Assembly: GCA_003818205.1 (NCBI GenBank)
Contig: RPRQ01000049.1
Location: 1-34,412, forward strand
Direction of reading: 5' to 3'
Source of the DNA: Bacteroidales bacterium
GTDB taxonomy: Bacteria > Bacteroidota > Bacteroidia > Bacteroidales > Tenuifilaceae
Length of the DNA stretch: 34,412 nt
The position numbers were made by a program, and so were the translations under genes. This document shows positions 24,046-32,532 of the stretch, piece after piece (the first letter of the stretch is position 1; each line of letters starts with the position of its first letter). The notes below the pieces were generated by a model that made no database searches, was not told where the DNA came from, and was given only the letters and a program-made list of their open reading frames with translations.

Positions 24046-24423
24046 ATGGAAAGGTATTTTACCAATTCTACCGATGATTCCCCATCAATTCTATTCGATG
24101 GGGATAAGGGTTTGATTGAAATTATTGGGAAATCGCTCCCCGAGGATGCTATTACCTGCTACACTCCGTTATACAACTTGGCGAAGGAGTACATTAAATC
24201 ACCCAAACAGCATACCACATTAAATTTCCGATTAGTATATCTGAACTCATCATCGGCAAAAAAAATTCTTGAAATAATAAGCCTATTCGAAGATTTCCCC
24301 TCACAGGATTATCGGGTTACCCTAAACTGGTTTTACAATGCCGACGATGAGGATATGCACGAAGAGGGTGAGGAGTTTAAAAGGATGACCGATTTACCCA
24401 TAACGCTAGTAAAAGAGCAATAA
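24046..24423 (+). CDS. SiaC-family (DUF1987) regulatory phosphoprotein
   Basis: The 125-residue protein matches DUF1987/SiaC, a STAS-like small protein that is phosphorylated by a kinase (SiaB) and dephosphorylated by a PP2C phosphatase (SiaA); the unphosphorylated form activates a partner, a diguanylate cyclase in Pseudomonas. ILFDGDKGLIEIIGKSLPED (15-34) is the conserved N-terminus, and LVYLNSSSAKKILEI (63-77) contains the likely phosphorylation site in NSSSAK. The next gene is a PP2C/SpoIIE phosphatase, strongly supporting this role. No SiaB-like kinase or GGDEF cyclase is present in the window, so the kinase and the target must be elsewhere or different. First gene of a four-gene operon. 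Confidence 0.85.
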   Translation: MERYFTNSTDDSPSILFDGDKGLIEIIGKSLPEDAITCYTPLYNLAKEYIKSPKQHTTLNFRLVYLNSSSAKKILEIISLFEDFPSQDYRVTLNWFYNADDEDMHEEGEEFKRMTDLPITLVKEQ

Positions 24424-24437
24424 GATTATTAACCTGA

Positions 24438-26366
24438 ATGGAACTGAAAACTAACAGATATTTATTGGCTATTCTCTTGACCGGATTCTTCTTGTCGCTC
24501 CAAATACATTTCGCTTCGGCTCAAAAACAGCTATCCGAAACGCTGCAAAAGGAGGTTGATGATAATCTTGTCAAAGCAAGAACGCTAGAATCGAACGGAG
24601 ATTTTAGCCAAGCAGGGTATTACTACAATACCATTGCAACCACTTACTGGATGAATGGTCTGCCGAATGAGGCCATTGCCAATTTCCGAAAAGTTATTGG
24701 ATCATACGAAAAGGTTGGCAACCGTAATGCCATTAAGAACACCTACAATAACATTGGCATGGCCTACACCGATATTGGCGACTACTCAAACGCCCTTGTC
24801 AACTTTGAAAAGTGCCTCCTGGAATGCCGTAATGCAGCAAAAAAAAACGAAATCGCATCAGCCCTAATCAATATAGCCAACACATACACCCAAACTGCAA
24901 GCTACGAAAAGGCAATTAGCACGCTCAATGAGGCAACCTCAATAGCCCAAGAGGTGAACGACACAAAGCTTCTTCGGAATATATATTCAGTATTAGCAGC
25001 CAACTACGAGAAGATGGGAAATACCGAGAAATCGGCGGAATACTTTGCCCTTTACACCGCAATAACCCGAAAAATCCAAAAGGAGGAATTTCAAAAAAAA
25101 GAAGCCGAGACAAAGCAAATAGTCAACGAAGCTCAGAATAGGGTTCAGGTTGCCGAATCGCAAAAACAGCAAACACAGATAGCCCTAGAGGAGAAAAAGG
25201 AAATTCTCGATAAAACCGAGAAAAATCTTCAGAAAACCGAGAAAATATCGAACGTTCAAAAAACACAGATCAACCAATTGAATAGGGAAAAGGAGTTTCA
25301 AAACGTTGTAATAAGCAATCAGCGCTTAATTCGAAATATATTTATTGTTATAATCGTTGCAGTGCTAGCATTTTCTGGGTTACTCGTATATAGTCTTTAT
25401 AATAAAAAGAAAGCCAACGCCCTGCTAGCAAAGCAGAACGATGAGATAACCCAACAACGGGATATGATTGAGCAGCAAGGGCTTGAACTAGTAGGAGCAA
25501 TGGTTCAGATCGAGAAGCAGAACCACGATATTACAAGCAGCATAAACTATGCGCATCAGATACAGGAAGCCCTACTACCCACTGAAGAGAATCTTAGAAA
25601 TATACTCCCCGATTCGTTCGTTCTTTTTAAGCCACGTGATGTTGTTAGCGGCGATTTTTACTGGTTTACCGCTTACTCGGGCAAAAATGGCGCAAACGAA
25701 AAATCTCACCGACACCATATCAAGCTGAGCAATGTTCCTGACGATGAGAGCGGTTTTATCATTACCGCCGTGGATTGTACAGGGCATGGAGTACCTGGCG
25801 CATTCATGTCGATGATTGGGTTTAACCTGCTCGAAACCCTATCGCGAAGCGGAGTGGTTAAACCCAATGAAATGCTTAACGATCTGCATAAATCTGTCCG
25901 TTATTTGCTTAGGCAAAGTAAAAGCGACAACCGCGATGGAATGGATATGGCCGTTTGTGTGGTTAAGGATAACGGCAAGCGGTTGGAGTACGCCGGTGCT
26001 AAAAACCCTTTGTTATTCATCTCAAACGGAGAGGTTCATTATATCAAGGGCGATCCTGTTCCCATCGGAGGCATTCAGAAAGAGGTCAAAAGGGAGTTCA
26101 CATTGCATACAATCGATATTACATCACCCACATATTTCTATATCTTTTCCGATGGCTATACCGATCAGTTTGGAGGGGTTGGCGATATAAAATTCTCGTC
26201 CCGGAAGTTTAAAGAGTTACTGCTCGAAATCCACTTACACCCGATGATTGAACAGAAGGAGATTTTAAACCAACGCATTACAACCTGGATGGGTAAGAAT
26301 AAACAGCTCGACGATATAATTGTTATTGGCTTTAAACTTGGTGATAGAATAATAGAATTATCTTAG
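24438..26366 (+). CDS. TPR / coiled-coil / transmembrane SpoIIE-type PP2C phosphatase
   Basis: A 642-residue membrane phosphatase. Domains in order: signal peptide (1-29, ending HFASAQ), tetratricopeptide repeats (about 40-210, e.g. NTYNNIGMAYTDIGDYSNAL), a long coiled coil (about 212-295), one membrane helix (299-319), a second short coiled coil (about 325-375) and a cytoplasmic PP2C domain (about 385-638). Metal-site residues are present: VVSGDF (Asp406), DCTGHGVPGAF (Asp446), GMDMA (Asp502/503 region), SDGYTDQ (Asp572) and LDDI near the end. The TPR part should therefore lie in the periplasm and the phosphatase in the cytoplasm, acting on the SiaC-like protein encoded 14 bases upstream. 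The OmpA-like gene follows after three bases. Confidence 0.88.
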   Translation: MELKTNRYLLAILLTGFFLSLQIHFASAQKQLSETLQKEVDDNLVKARTLESNGDFSQAGYYYNTIATTYWMNGLPNEAIANFRKVIGSYEKVGNRNAIKNTYNNIGMAYTDIGDYSNALVNFEKCLLECRNAAKKNEIASALINIANTYTQTASYEKAISTLNEATSIAQEVNDTKLLRNIYSVLAANYEKMGNTEKSAEYFALYTAITRKIQKEEFQKKEAETKQIVNEAQNRVQVAESQKQQTQIALEEKKEILDKTEKNLQKTEKISNVQKTQINQLNREKEFQNVVISNQRLIRNIFIVIIVAVLAFSGLLVYSLYNKKKANALLAKQNDEITQQRDMIEQQGLELVGAMVQIEKQNHDITSSINYAHQIQEALLPTEENLRNILPDSFVLFKPRDVVSGDFYWFTAYSGKNGANEKSHRHHIKLSNVPDDESGFIITAVDCTGHGVPGAFMSMIGFNLLETLSRSGVVKPNEMLNDLHKSVRYLLRQSKSDNRDGMDMAVCVVKDNGKRLEYAGAKNPLLFISNGEVHYIKGDPVPIGGIQKEVKREFTLHTIDITSPTYFYIFSDGYTDQFGGVGDIKFSSRKFKELLLEIHLHPMIEQKEILNQRITTWMGKNKQLDDIIVIGFKLGDRIIELS

Positions 26367-26369
26367 CAT

Positions 26370-27302
26370 ATGATTAAAAGAGTTACTCTAAAACTACTCC
26401 TGATCACTTTATTAACTCCATTCTTAATGGGGCAACAGAAGGGAGCAGGGATATATGTTGACAGCTTAGGCCAAGTGTATGTGCAAGCGAACATGCCGGC
26501 ATACTTCTTTATTGCACCAGAGAACAATCAAGAAAAGAGAATCCTTATCACTAGCAAGGATCCAGAATCAAACCCGATGTACTTCGATGGTAACGGTACA
26601 CATTATATTCGAACCGTTGATGGTGAAACGAATAGGCTGATTAGCTTTAAAATTTTTGCCGATGGAATAGCCCCTAAAGTTAATTTAAGTTTTAAAAATA
26701 CTCTTTTGAAGAATTCACGAAAAAGGTTCTATGTTGAGGTTGGCTCTAAGGCCGACATCATCGCAAAGGATAACCTTTCGGGTGTTCAAGGGGTATTCGT
26801 TTCAATTGATAATGAAGATTTTACAAATACCAAAACAGTCGTTTTTGATAAAGAGCGCGATTATAACATAAAAACATTTGCTATCGATAATGTTGGTAAT
26901 ATTAGCGACACGCTTAGGTTTAATGTAATTACTGCGGTAGATTCAATCGTTAAGATCAGGAACATTTACTTTGACACCAATAGCTCAAGGCTTCGACCCA
27001 TAAGCAAGCTTGAACTTGATGAATTTGCTCAAGTTCTGAACGAATACCCCGAAATAAGGATTGAGCTCCGTGCTCACACCGACTGTAGAGGTGATGCCGC
27101 TTACAATCTTAACCTTTCCGAGTTGCGTGCTGAATCAATTGTTAACTATCTAATTTATAAAGGGGTAAAAAAGAACCGGTTAACCTTCAAAGGGTATGGG
27201 GATACAAACCCCGTAAATGAGTGTACGAAAGATGTAATATGCTCCGATGAAAAGCATCAGGTAAACCGTAGAGTTGAGTTCAAAATACTTCCGATTAAAT
27301 AG
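26370..27302 (+). CDS. OmpA-family protein with N-terminal Ig-like repeat
   Basis: The 310-residue envelope protein starts with a signal peptide (MIKRVTLKLLLITLLTPFLMG). Residues ~25-105 are a domain shared with the next gene product (VDSLGQVYVQANMPAYFFIA against KDSTGKLFIAKGTHVYLFIG). Then an Ig-like repeat ends in FAIDNVGN (170-177), and an OmpA C-terminal domain covers 193-308: IYFDTNSSRLRP, RAHTDCRGD (Asp238) and HQVNRRVEF (Arg301), the residues that bind the diaminopimelate peptide of peptidoglycan. It has no beta-barrel. Two cysteines (285, 291) in an insertion could form a disulfide. It follows the PP2C gene by three bases. It probably anchors the module to the cell wall (inference). 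Confidence 0.85.
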   Translation: MIKRVTLKLLLITLLTPFLMGQQKGAGIYVDSLGQVYVQANMPAYFFIAPENNQEKRILITSKDPESNPMYFDGNGTHYIRTVDGETNRLISFKIFADGIAPKVNLSFKNTLLKNSRKRFYVEVGSKADIIAKDNLSGVQGVFVSIDNEDFTNTKTVVFDKERDYNIKTFAIDNVGNISDTLRFNVITAVDSIVKIRNIYFDTNSSRLRPISKLELDEFAQVLNEYPEIRIELRAHTDCRGDAAYNLNLSELRAESIVNYLIYKGVKKNRLTFKGYGDTNPVNECTKDVICSDEKHQVNRRVEFKILPIK

Positions 27303-27311
27303 AACCCGATT

Positions 27312-29024
27312 ATGTTAAGACAAAATATATCATTCATATCTATAATGGTTAAATACTTCATCATAATCATTGCTGTTTTTTTAAGCATCAATTTAACAGC
27401 GCAGAACGATACAATCCCCACTTTATACAAGGATTCAACCGGTAAACTCTTTATTGCAAAGGGGACTCATGTGTACCTCTTCATTGGAACATCACCCGAA
27501 GGGAGTAAAAGTTTTAGATTAAAAGGGGATAACGGTAACGAACCATTACACTGGAGTAACCATGGACTAAAACGCCTTACGCATCTAAATCTCGACCTAG
27601 GACGCAAAGTCAATCTCGACCTTTTCGCAGATGCCCTTCCTCCTAAGTCCTCAGTTGGGTATGATTCCGAAAAAGTTTTTCAAAAAGCTAATACCACATA
27701 CCTCTCGGGGCTATGCGTCATTGAACTCTCAGCAAAAGACCCCGATGCCGGTTTAAATGGAATTTACTACTCTATCAATGATGGGACGAATATAAAGTAC
27801 AACGAACCTATCTCGCTGAAAAGCGAAGGGAGCTATAAACTAACAGTATTTGCCCTTGATAACGTTGGAAATAAAGAGGAGGAGGCTACGCATACTATTG
27901 TTGTTGATAACACCCCTCCCCTCTCAAATTTAGATTTAATTGGTGATAAGTTCGAGAATATAGTATCGGGGCGATCAACTTTAGCGTTAACTTCCGCTGA
28001 TGCTATAGGGGTTAAACAAACTTTGTATAAAATCGATAGCAGTAAACTGGAAATCTATACGAAACCAATAAGTACATCATCGCTAAGCGAAGGGGAACAC
28101 ACAATAAGCTGGTATTCAATTGATGAGGTTGGCAATACCGAGAACCCTAAATCTTTCACATTTTTTGTTGATAAAACACCACCTATGGTTTTTGAAGAGA
28201 TTGTAGGTAATACATACATTGTTGCAGGTAAAGAGTACTCTTCGGGTAGAAGTCAGCTAAGAATTGCTGCAGTGGATAATAAATCTGGCGTTAAGGAGAT
28301 TAACTACTCTTTAAATAATAGCCCTTTTGTATCCTACGAAAAACCAGTATATCTATCTGACATTATGGGTTCAGTTAGCTTAAAATCTTTTGCAATAGAT
28401 AATGTTGGTAACCGAAGTAAATCTGATACTCAGTCTGAATCATTTAGCATGCCTATGGTTGACATCACTGGACCTCAGATTAGGAAGAGCTTCATTGGTC
28501 CAAAAATGACCATCAGGGATACCCTTTGGATTGGCCCAAAAACAAAAATATCAATTACAACCAACGATATTGGGGCCGGGGTTAGCAAGGTAAACTACAG
28601 GTTAAAGGGTGGAGACGAAAAACTCTATACTGAACCATTTACTCTCGAAACCGGAGGCAAGCACGAAATGGTATGCACTGCTTACGATAATGTGGATAAC
28701 GTAAACCTACTCTCATTTAATTTTTGTATTGATAATCAACCCCCATCAATCTACCATCATTTCAGTATAGAACCATCGGGATGGTTGAATGAAAACGATG
28801 CAAAGATTCCCATTTTTTCGAAAGGAATTAAACTTTACCTCGCAGCAACCGATAATGTATCAGGGGTTGAAAAGCTAGGCTATATTTTGAATGGGGCAAG
28901 AGAAATCAAATATGGTTCACCCATTGAAGGGTTTAAAACCCTTACCACCTATACGCTACTCATTAAAACCATTGATTTTTTAGGAAACGCCTCTGAAAAA
29001 ACCATTACGTTTAGAGTGGAATAG
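27312..29024 (+). CDS. secreted Ig-like (OmpL47-like) repeat protein
   Basis: A 570-residue exported protein with the same N-terminal domain as the OmpA-family protein before it, then five repeats of about 90-100 residues, each ending in a version of A-x-D-N-V-G-N (FALDNVGNKEE, YSIDEVGNTEN, FAIDNVGNRSK, TAYDNVDNVN, KTIDFLGNASE). Such repeats are seen in OmpL47-like and other bacterial Ig-like envelope proteins. There is no OmpA domain or sorting signal at the end. The annotated start (27312) adds 11 residues before a typical signal peptide beginning MVKYFIIIIAVFL, so 27345 is an alternative start. It is the last gene of the operon, nine bases after the OmpA-family gene. Confidence 0.8.
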   Translation: MLRQNISFISIMVKYFIIIIAVFLSINLTAQNDTIPTLYKDSTGKLFIAKGTHVYLFIGTSPEGSKSFRLKGDNGNEPLHWSNHGLKRLTHLNLDLGRKVNLDLFADALPPKSSVGYDSEKVFQKANTTYLSGLCVIELSAKDPDAGLNGIYYSINDGTNIKYNEPISLKSEGSYKLTVFALDNVGNKEEEATHTIVVDNTPPLSNLDLIGDKFENIVSGRSTLALTSADAIGVKQTLYKIDSSKLEIYTKPISTSSLSEGEHTISWYSIDEVGNTENPKSFTFFVDKTPPMVFEEIVGNTYIVAGKEYSSGRSQLRIAAVDNKSGVKEINYSLNNSPFVSYEKPVYLSDIMGSVSLKSFAIDNVGNRSKSDTQSESFSMPMVDITGPQIRKSFIGPKMTIRDTLWIGPKTKISITTNDIGAGVSKVNYRLKGGDEKLYTEPFTLETGGKHEMVCTAYDNVDNVNLLSFNFCIDNQPPSIYHHFSIEPSGWLNENDAKIPIFSKGIKLYLAATDNVSGVEKLGYILNGAREIKYGSPIEGFKTLTTYTLLIKTIDFLGNASEKTITFRVE

Positions 29025-29448
29025 AGATATTCGAAAAGAATTAAACGCAGAGTCGCTGAGAAATATAAAGAACCCGTTTAAATATTTGATAATAAAATTC
29101 TTCGTACAAAGAAAATCCCTGATTATAGTAGGGGGGTTACCCTTTTCTCAAGGGAGCATGCCACACCTACGGTGTTTAAGATAAGCTAGGAATCTCCCTT
29201 ATACCGACATATCACGCCTAACGGCGTTTCCTCTACAGCTACCAGCGCATTAAGCCCAGCGGGCTGAAACATCGGTAACCGACAAGCGTGCTACGTGCTA
29301 TAAAACCCCAGAGGGGTGATACTATCAATACCCTTAATATCTACACCTTACAAATATTTCACCCTACTGCTATAATTTTAAACGTTTAACAGTTTCTAGG
29401 GGATTAGCTCCGCATCCTCTGCGTCTCAGCGGTGAAAATCATTCGTTT
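29025..29448. repeat. convergent spacer with four REP-like hairpins
   Basis: Between the end of the envelope operon and the end of hydF there is no gene. Four hairpins with five-pair stems and 3-4-base loops follow one another: 29163-29175 (ACACC/GGTGT), 29213-29226 (ACGCC/GGCGT), 29253-29265 (AGCCC/GGGCT) and 29305-29317 (ACCCC/GGGGT). Stem sequences differ but all keep the A-n-CC...GG-n-T layout. They resemble the hairpins around the transposase at 310-765. No clear intrinsic terminator was found for either gene. Confidence 0.6.
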
Positions 29449-30681
29449 TTATAAATAGCTATGCTTCCCCGAATCAGCTGAAGAGAACGGTGCAACGGCC
29501 CGTTGGTAAATCCCCTGAACATAAGCTATTGCCATTCCGTAGTTGGTAACGGGAACACCCGCTTCAATCGCCTGTCGAAGTCTATTAAATATCTGCTTAC
29601 GGGTAATCATACACCCACCACACTGAATTACCAATGCGTACTCTTTTATATCATGGGGAAGTTTATCTAGCCCTGCCACCACATCGAATTCCAACCTTTT
29701 GCCTGTAAAATTGCTAATCCAACGGGGAATTTTTACCCGCCCAATATCATCGCATGAGGTATGATGCGAACAACTTTCGAGGAGCAGCACCCTGTCGCCA
29801 TCCTTTAAATCCGAGATCATCGGGGTACCCTTGATGTAACTCTCGAAATCGCCTTTAAACCGTGCCAAAAGAATGCTGAAGCTGGTAAGCGGAATATCCT
29901 TTGGGATAGAGGCATCGGCCTTAACGAATATCTGGCTATCGGTAACCACCAAAGCAGGTTTTATTGCCGTTCTCCGCAGGAAAGCATCCACCTCGCGCTC
30001 TTTTAGCACAATGGCAACCGCATCGTTATCCAAAATATCGCGGATAGCCTGCACCTGTGGAAGGATTAGCCTGCCTGCTGGAGCCTCAACGTCAATAGGG
30101 ATAATAAGCAGAACAATATCACCGTAAGAGATTAAATCGCCAAGTAACGTTGGGGTTTTATAGGATGATTCGGGGATTGCATGCTGAATCGCAAGAACAA
30201 GCTCCTCAACGCAATTGGGGTTATTAATGCTGGTTTCAATAACCTGAGACTTCGAACACTTCTCCCGCAATTCAGCTCTAAACTCCTTTGTTATGGGCAC
30301 AATATCGCTTTTGCCATGGACAAAAATAAAAGGAATCTCGGTTTTAGCGAATTCGGCGATCAGCATATCCTCATGCTCGCCCCATGAATTATCGACCAAA
30401 AGGAGGATCGCCAAATCGATATGGTTGATAGACTCCAACGTTTTCTCAACCCGCTTCGCACCGAGTTCACCAATATCATCGATGCCTGCCGTATCGATTA
30501 GAATAACTGGCCCAAACCCGGTAATCTCGAACGATTTCTTTACCGGATCGGTGGTTGTACCCGCAAAATCCGATACGATTGCCACATTCTGCCCTGCAAG
30601 CATATTGATGAGCGAGCTCTTCCCGTTGTTGCGCCTGCCGTATATGCCAATATGAGGTTTCGATTCTTTCCCTTTTACCAT
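29449..30681 (-). CDS. hydF: [FeFe]-hydrogenase H-cluster maturation GTPase HydF
   Basis: This 410-residue protein (from ATG 30681) is the scaffold/GTPase on which the 2Fe subcluster of [FeFe] hydrogenase is assembled, together with radical-SAM enzymes HydE and HydG. The GTPase part has the P-loop GRRNNGKSS (15-23), FAGTTTDP (G2, about 40-47) and DTAG (G3, about 63-66). The C-terminal cluster domain shows Cys304-x-His306 in SCSHHTSC and Cys354-Gly-Gly-Cys357 in QCGGCM; the usual His before the first of these cysteines is Gln. The frame extends to a TTG at 30702, but the ATG seven codons later is preferred. hydE, hydG and hydrogenase genes are not in the window. Confidence 0.93.
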   Translation of the reverse strand: MVKGKESKPHIGIYGRRNNGKSSLINMLAGQNVAIVSDFAGTTTDPVKKSFEITGFGPVILIDTAGIDDIGELGAKRVEKTLESINHIDLAILLLVDNSWGEHEDMLIAEFAKTEIPFIFVHGKSDIVPITKEFRAELREKCSKSQVIETSINNPNCVEELVLAIQHAIPESSYKTPTLLGDLISYGDIVLLIIPIDVEAPAGRLILPQVQAIRDILDNDAVAIVLKEREVDAFLRRTAIKPALVVTDSQIFVKADASIPKDIPLTSFSILLARFKGDFESYIKGTPMISDLKDGDRVLLLESCSHHTSCDDIGRVKIPRWISNFTGKRLEFDVVAGLDKLPHDIKEYALVIQCGGCMITRKQIFNRLRQAIEAGVPVTNYGMAIAYVQGIYQRAVAPFSSADSGKHSYL

Positions 30682-30799
30682 TCGCTTTGAAATATACAGC
30701 AAATTAAACCATTATTAGCGAAAAATGTTTCATACTCAACACGATCTTTGGATAACCATTTTTAAAGATCGTATGAGCACATTTTTCAAGAATATAAAT

Positions 30800-30935
30800 C
30801 AATGTCGTTTTAATTAAGGTTGATAAAACGCTGACAGGTTCTTCGAATTCTGTCAGGTTAACCAACTTGATTGACCTTTCAGAGTCGGAAGACCTGAAAG
30901 CGTCAATTGTAAAATCCTTAATTAAACGACATTGG
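30800..30935. mobile_element. second MITE-like palindromic element
   Basis: CAATGTCGTTTTAATTAAGG at 30800-30819 is repeated inverted at 30916-30935 with one base difference. Inside are two further hairpins, CTGACAG/CTGTCAG (30831-30856) and CTTTCAG/CTGAAAG (30876-30900), so a single strand could fold into a three-way structure. It has no coding capacity. It differs in ends from the AACGTGAG family just downstream. The inner CTGACAG/CTGTCAG palindrome resembles the one at 977-1009. Confidence 0.65.
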
Positions 30936-30962
30936 AATATAACCTCTCATACATTAAAATAA

Positions 30963-31177
30963 AGTCAGTTCGATGTAAGAATTAACTTAACTACTTGTTT
31001 ATTATAATCATATCAATATGGAATAATTGGAAGAATGGAATGATGGAATTTTGGAAGAAAAATGTTAGAAGAAACCCCATTAATCCATCATTCCATCATT
31101 CCAAAAAAACATACACATATCTGTAATGTATTGTATAATTGATATTTACTATTGTCGCTTAGATCGAACTCACGTTA
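30963..31177. mobile_element. MITE-like palindromic element, copy C (inverted)
   Basis: AGTCAGTTCGATGTAAGAA at the left and TTAGATCGAACTCACGTT at the right match the terminal repeats of copy A. The left 50 bases (AACTTAACTACTTGTTTATTAT) are the reverse complement of the right part of copy A (16205-16229), so this copy is inverted relative to it. The core palindrome is different: GGAATGATGGA pairs with TCCATCATTCC (about 31036-31100). Confidence 0.75.
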
Positions 31178-31358
31178 AAATAGTTTGATAATAATACTTA
31201 TTGCTTAGCTAAATCCTAGCGTCTTTGTGCCTTCGTAGCAAATCATTCAATCGTTAGTCATAAGCAATAAAAATTGAAAAAAACTAAAATCTTTGTAATT
31301 TAGTCTTCTGAAATGCAGAATTAAAACAATCGTTTAAACCATAGTAAAACCAAACAAA
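31178..31358. other. AT-rich leader region of the DUF4412-type gene
   Basis: No gene is seen. It presumably contains the promoter of the gene at 31359, but no full TTTG...TAnnTTTG match was found. Confidence 0.3.
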
Positions 31359-32330
31359 ATGAAAGCAAGAATTATCGGATTGATGCTAGTGGCTGGGGTA
31401 TTAATATCAGGGAATCCTGCATCAGCACAGTTTAAAGACTTATTGAATAAAGGCGTAAATAGCGCTCTAGACAAAAAGCTAAAGAAGGACGAGGAGGAGC
31501 GAAAGAAAAAAGAGGCTGAGAAGAAGAAGGCTCAAGGACAAACCCAGTCAGGAGATCAGCAATCGAGCTCGAATCCTGCCGATAACCTTATGCAGAAGAA
31601 GATGATGGGCATGATGGGCATGAAGGATGTAAAGCACGAAACCAGCTACTCGTTCACCTCAAGCATGACCATGGAGATGCAGTCAACCGACTCGTTGGGT
31701 AAAAAATCGGAAAAAGTGCTCTACACCACATTCTTCGATAAGAATAGCAAGAGCTTCGCCATGGAGTTCGAAGCTGCCGACAAGCAAACCAAGGAGAAAC
31801 AACAAAGCCTGTTTATTTACGATTACAAGAACTGGGCAATGCTTATTCTTGGGGGGAAGAGCGGCGAAAAGAGCGGCATTGCCATGGAGATGCCGAAGGA
31901 TTCAGCAATTGAAGCGAAGCAAAAACAAGGCAACAATGCACAGGATAAAAAGGATTATAAAGATTACATGTCAAGCTATAAGCCAACCGGAAGAACAAAA
32001 ACCATTGCAGGGTATAGCTGCAAGGAGTACGTTCACGAAAACCCCCAGGGGAAAACCGAAATTTGGGCAACCAAAGATGTTGTTTTCGACTACTCATCGG
32101 CATACGGGCAGATGGGTGGCATGGGCGTATTCGCTTCGGGTGGCACAACCTCCGGCGTGGGCACCATGATGGAGATGCACACCTACGCAAAAGACTCCAA
32201 GGCTCAATCGGACCTAACCGTTGTTGACATCAAACCGAGTAACCCAAAAACGTTTAACCTTGCCGGGTATCAGATTATCGGCATGGGCGGCGGACAGGGA
32301 CAGCAGCCAAAAGGGAAAGGGAAGAAGTAA
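31359..32330 (+). CDS. secreted DUF4412-type protein
   Basis: A 323-residue exported protein. Signal peptide at 1-23 (MKARIIGLMLVAGVLISGNPASA), then a highly charged lysine/glutamate segment (LDKKLKKDEEERKKKEAEKKK, about 37-57) and a Gln/Ser-rich linker, then a beta-rich domain (about 85-305) resembling DUF4412, with FTSSMTMEMQSTD and IAGYSCKEYVHE (about 218-229). Methionine and glycine are unusually frequent (MMGMMGM, GQMGGMGVF). The tail is glycine/lysine-rich. The function of DUF4412 is unknown; in Bacteroidetes it is common in periplasmic or outer-membrane proteins. It is a single gene between two MITE-like elements, the right one starting four bases after its stop. Confidence 0.75.
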   Translation: MKARIIGLMLVAGVLISGNPASAQFKDLLNKGVNSALDKKLKKDEEERKKKEAEKKKAQGQTQSGDQQSSSNPADNLMQKKMMGMMGMKDVKHETSYSFTSSMTMEMQSTDSLGKKSEKVLYTTFFDKNSKSFAMEFEAADKQTKEKQQSLFIYDYKNWAMLILGGKSGEKSGIAMEMPKDSAIEAKQKQGNNAQDKKDYKDYMSSYKPTGRTKTIAGYSCKEYVHENPQGKTEIWATKDVVFDYSSAYGQMGGMGVFASGGTTSGVGTMMEMHTYAKDSKAQSDLTVVDIKPSNPKTFNLAGYQIIGMGGGQGQQPKGKGKK

Positions 32331-32333
32331 AAT

Positions 32334-32532
32334 AACGTGAGTTCGATCTAAGGAATGATAGTAATACTCTAAATTTCAATTTATTACAAATATTTCATTT
32401 GGAATTGGAATGGTGCCTGCCTGCCTGCTGCCTGCCGGTAGGCAGGCAGCAGGCAGGCATCATTGGCTACGCCGAACTCGCAAGCTCGGTTCCATTTTCT
32501 CCAATAAAGCAAAATACTGATAATATATCATT
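32334..32532. mobile_element. MITE-like palindromic element, copy D
   Basis: It begins AACGTGAGTTCGAT four bases after the stop codon of the preceding gene and shares about 80 bases with the left half of copy A, including GGAATTGGAATGGTGCCTGC. Its core is an enlarged perfect hairpin of 19 pairs, TGCC-TGCC-TGC-TGCC-TGCC (32418-32436) and its complement (32441-32459), loop GGTA. No proper right terminal repeat is found before copy E begins at 32533, so E may have inserted into or replaced its right end. Confidence 0.7.

Noticed and set aside
29163-29317. CRISPR array
   Set aside because: The hairpins differ in sequence, spacing is irregular and no cas gene is present.
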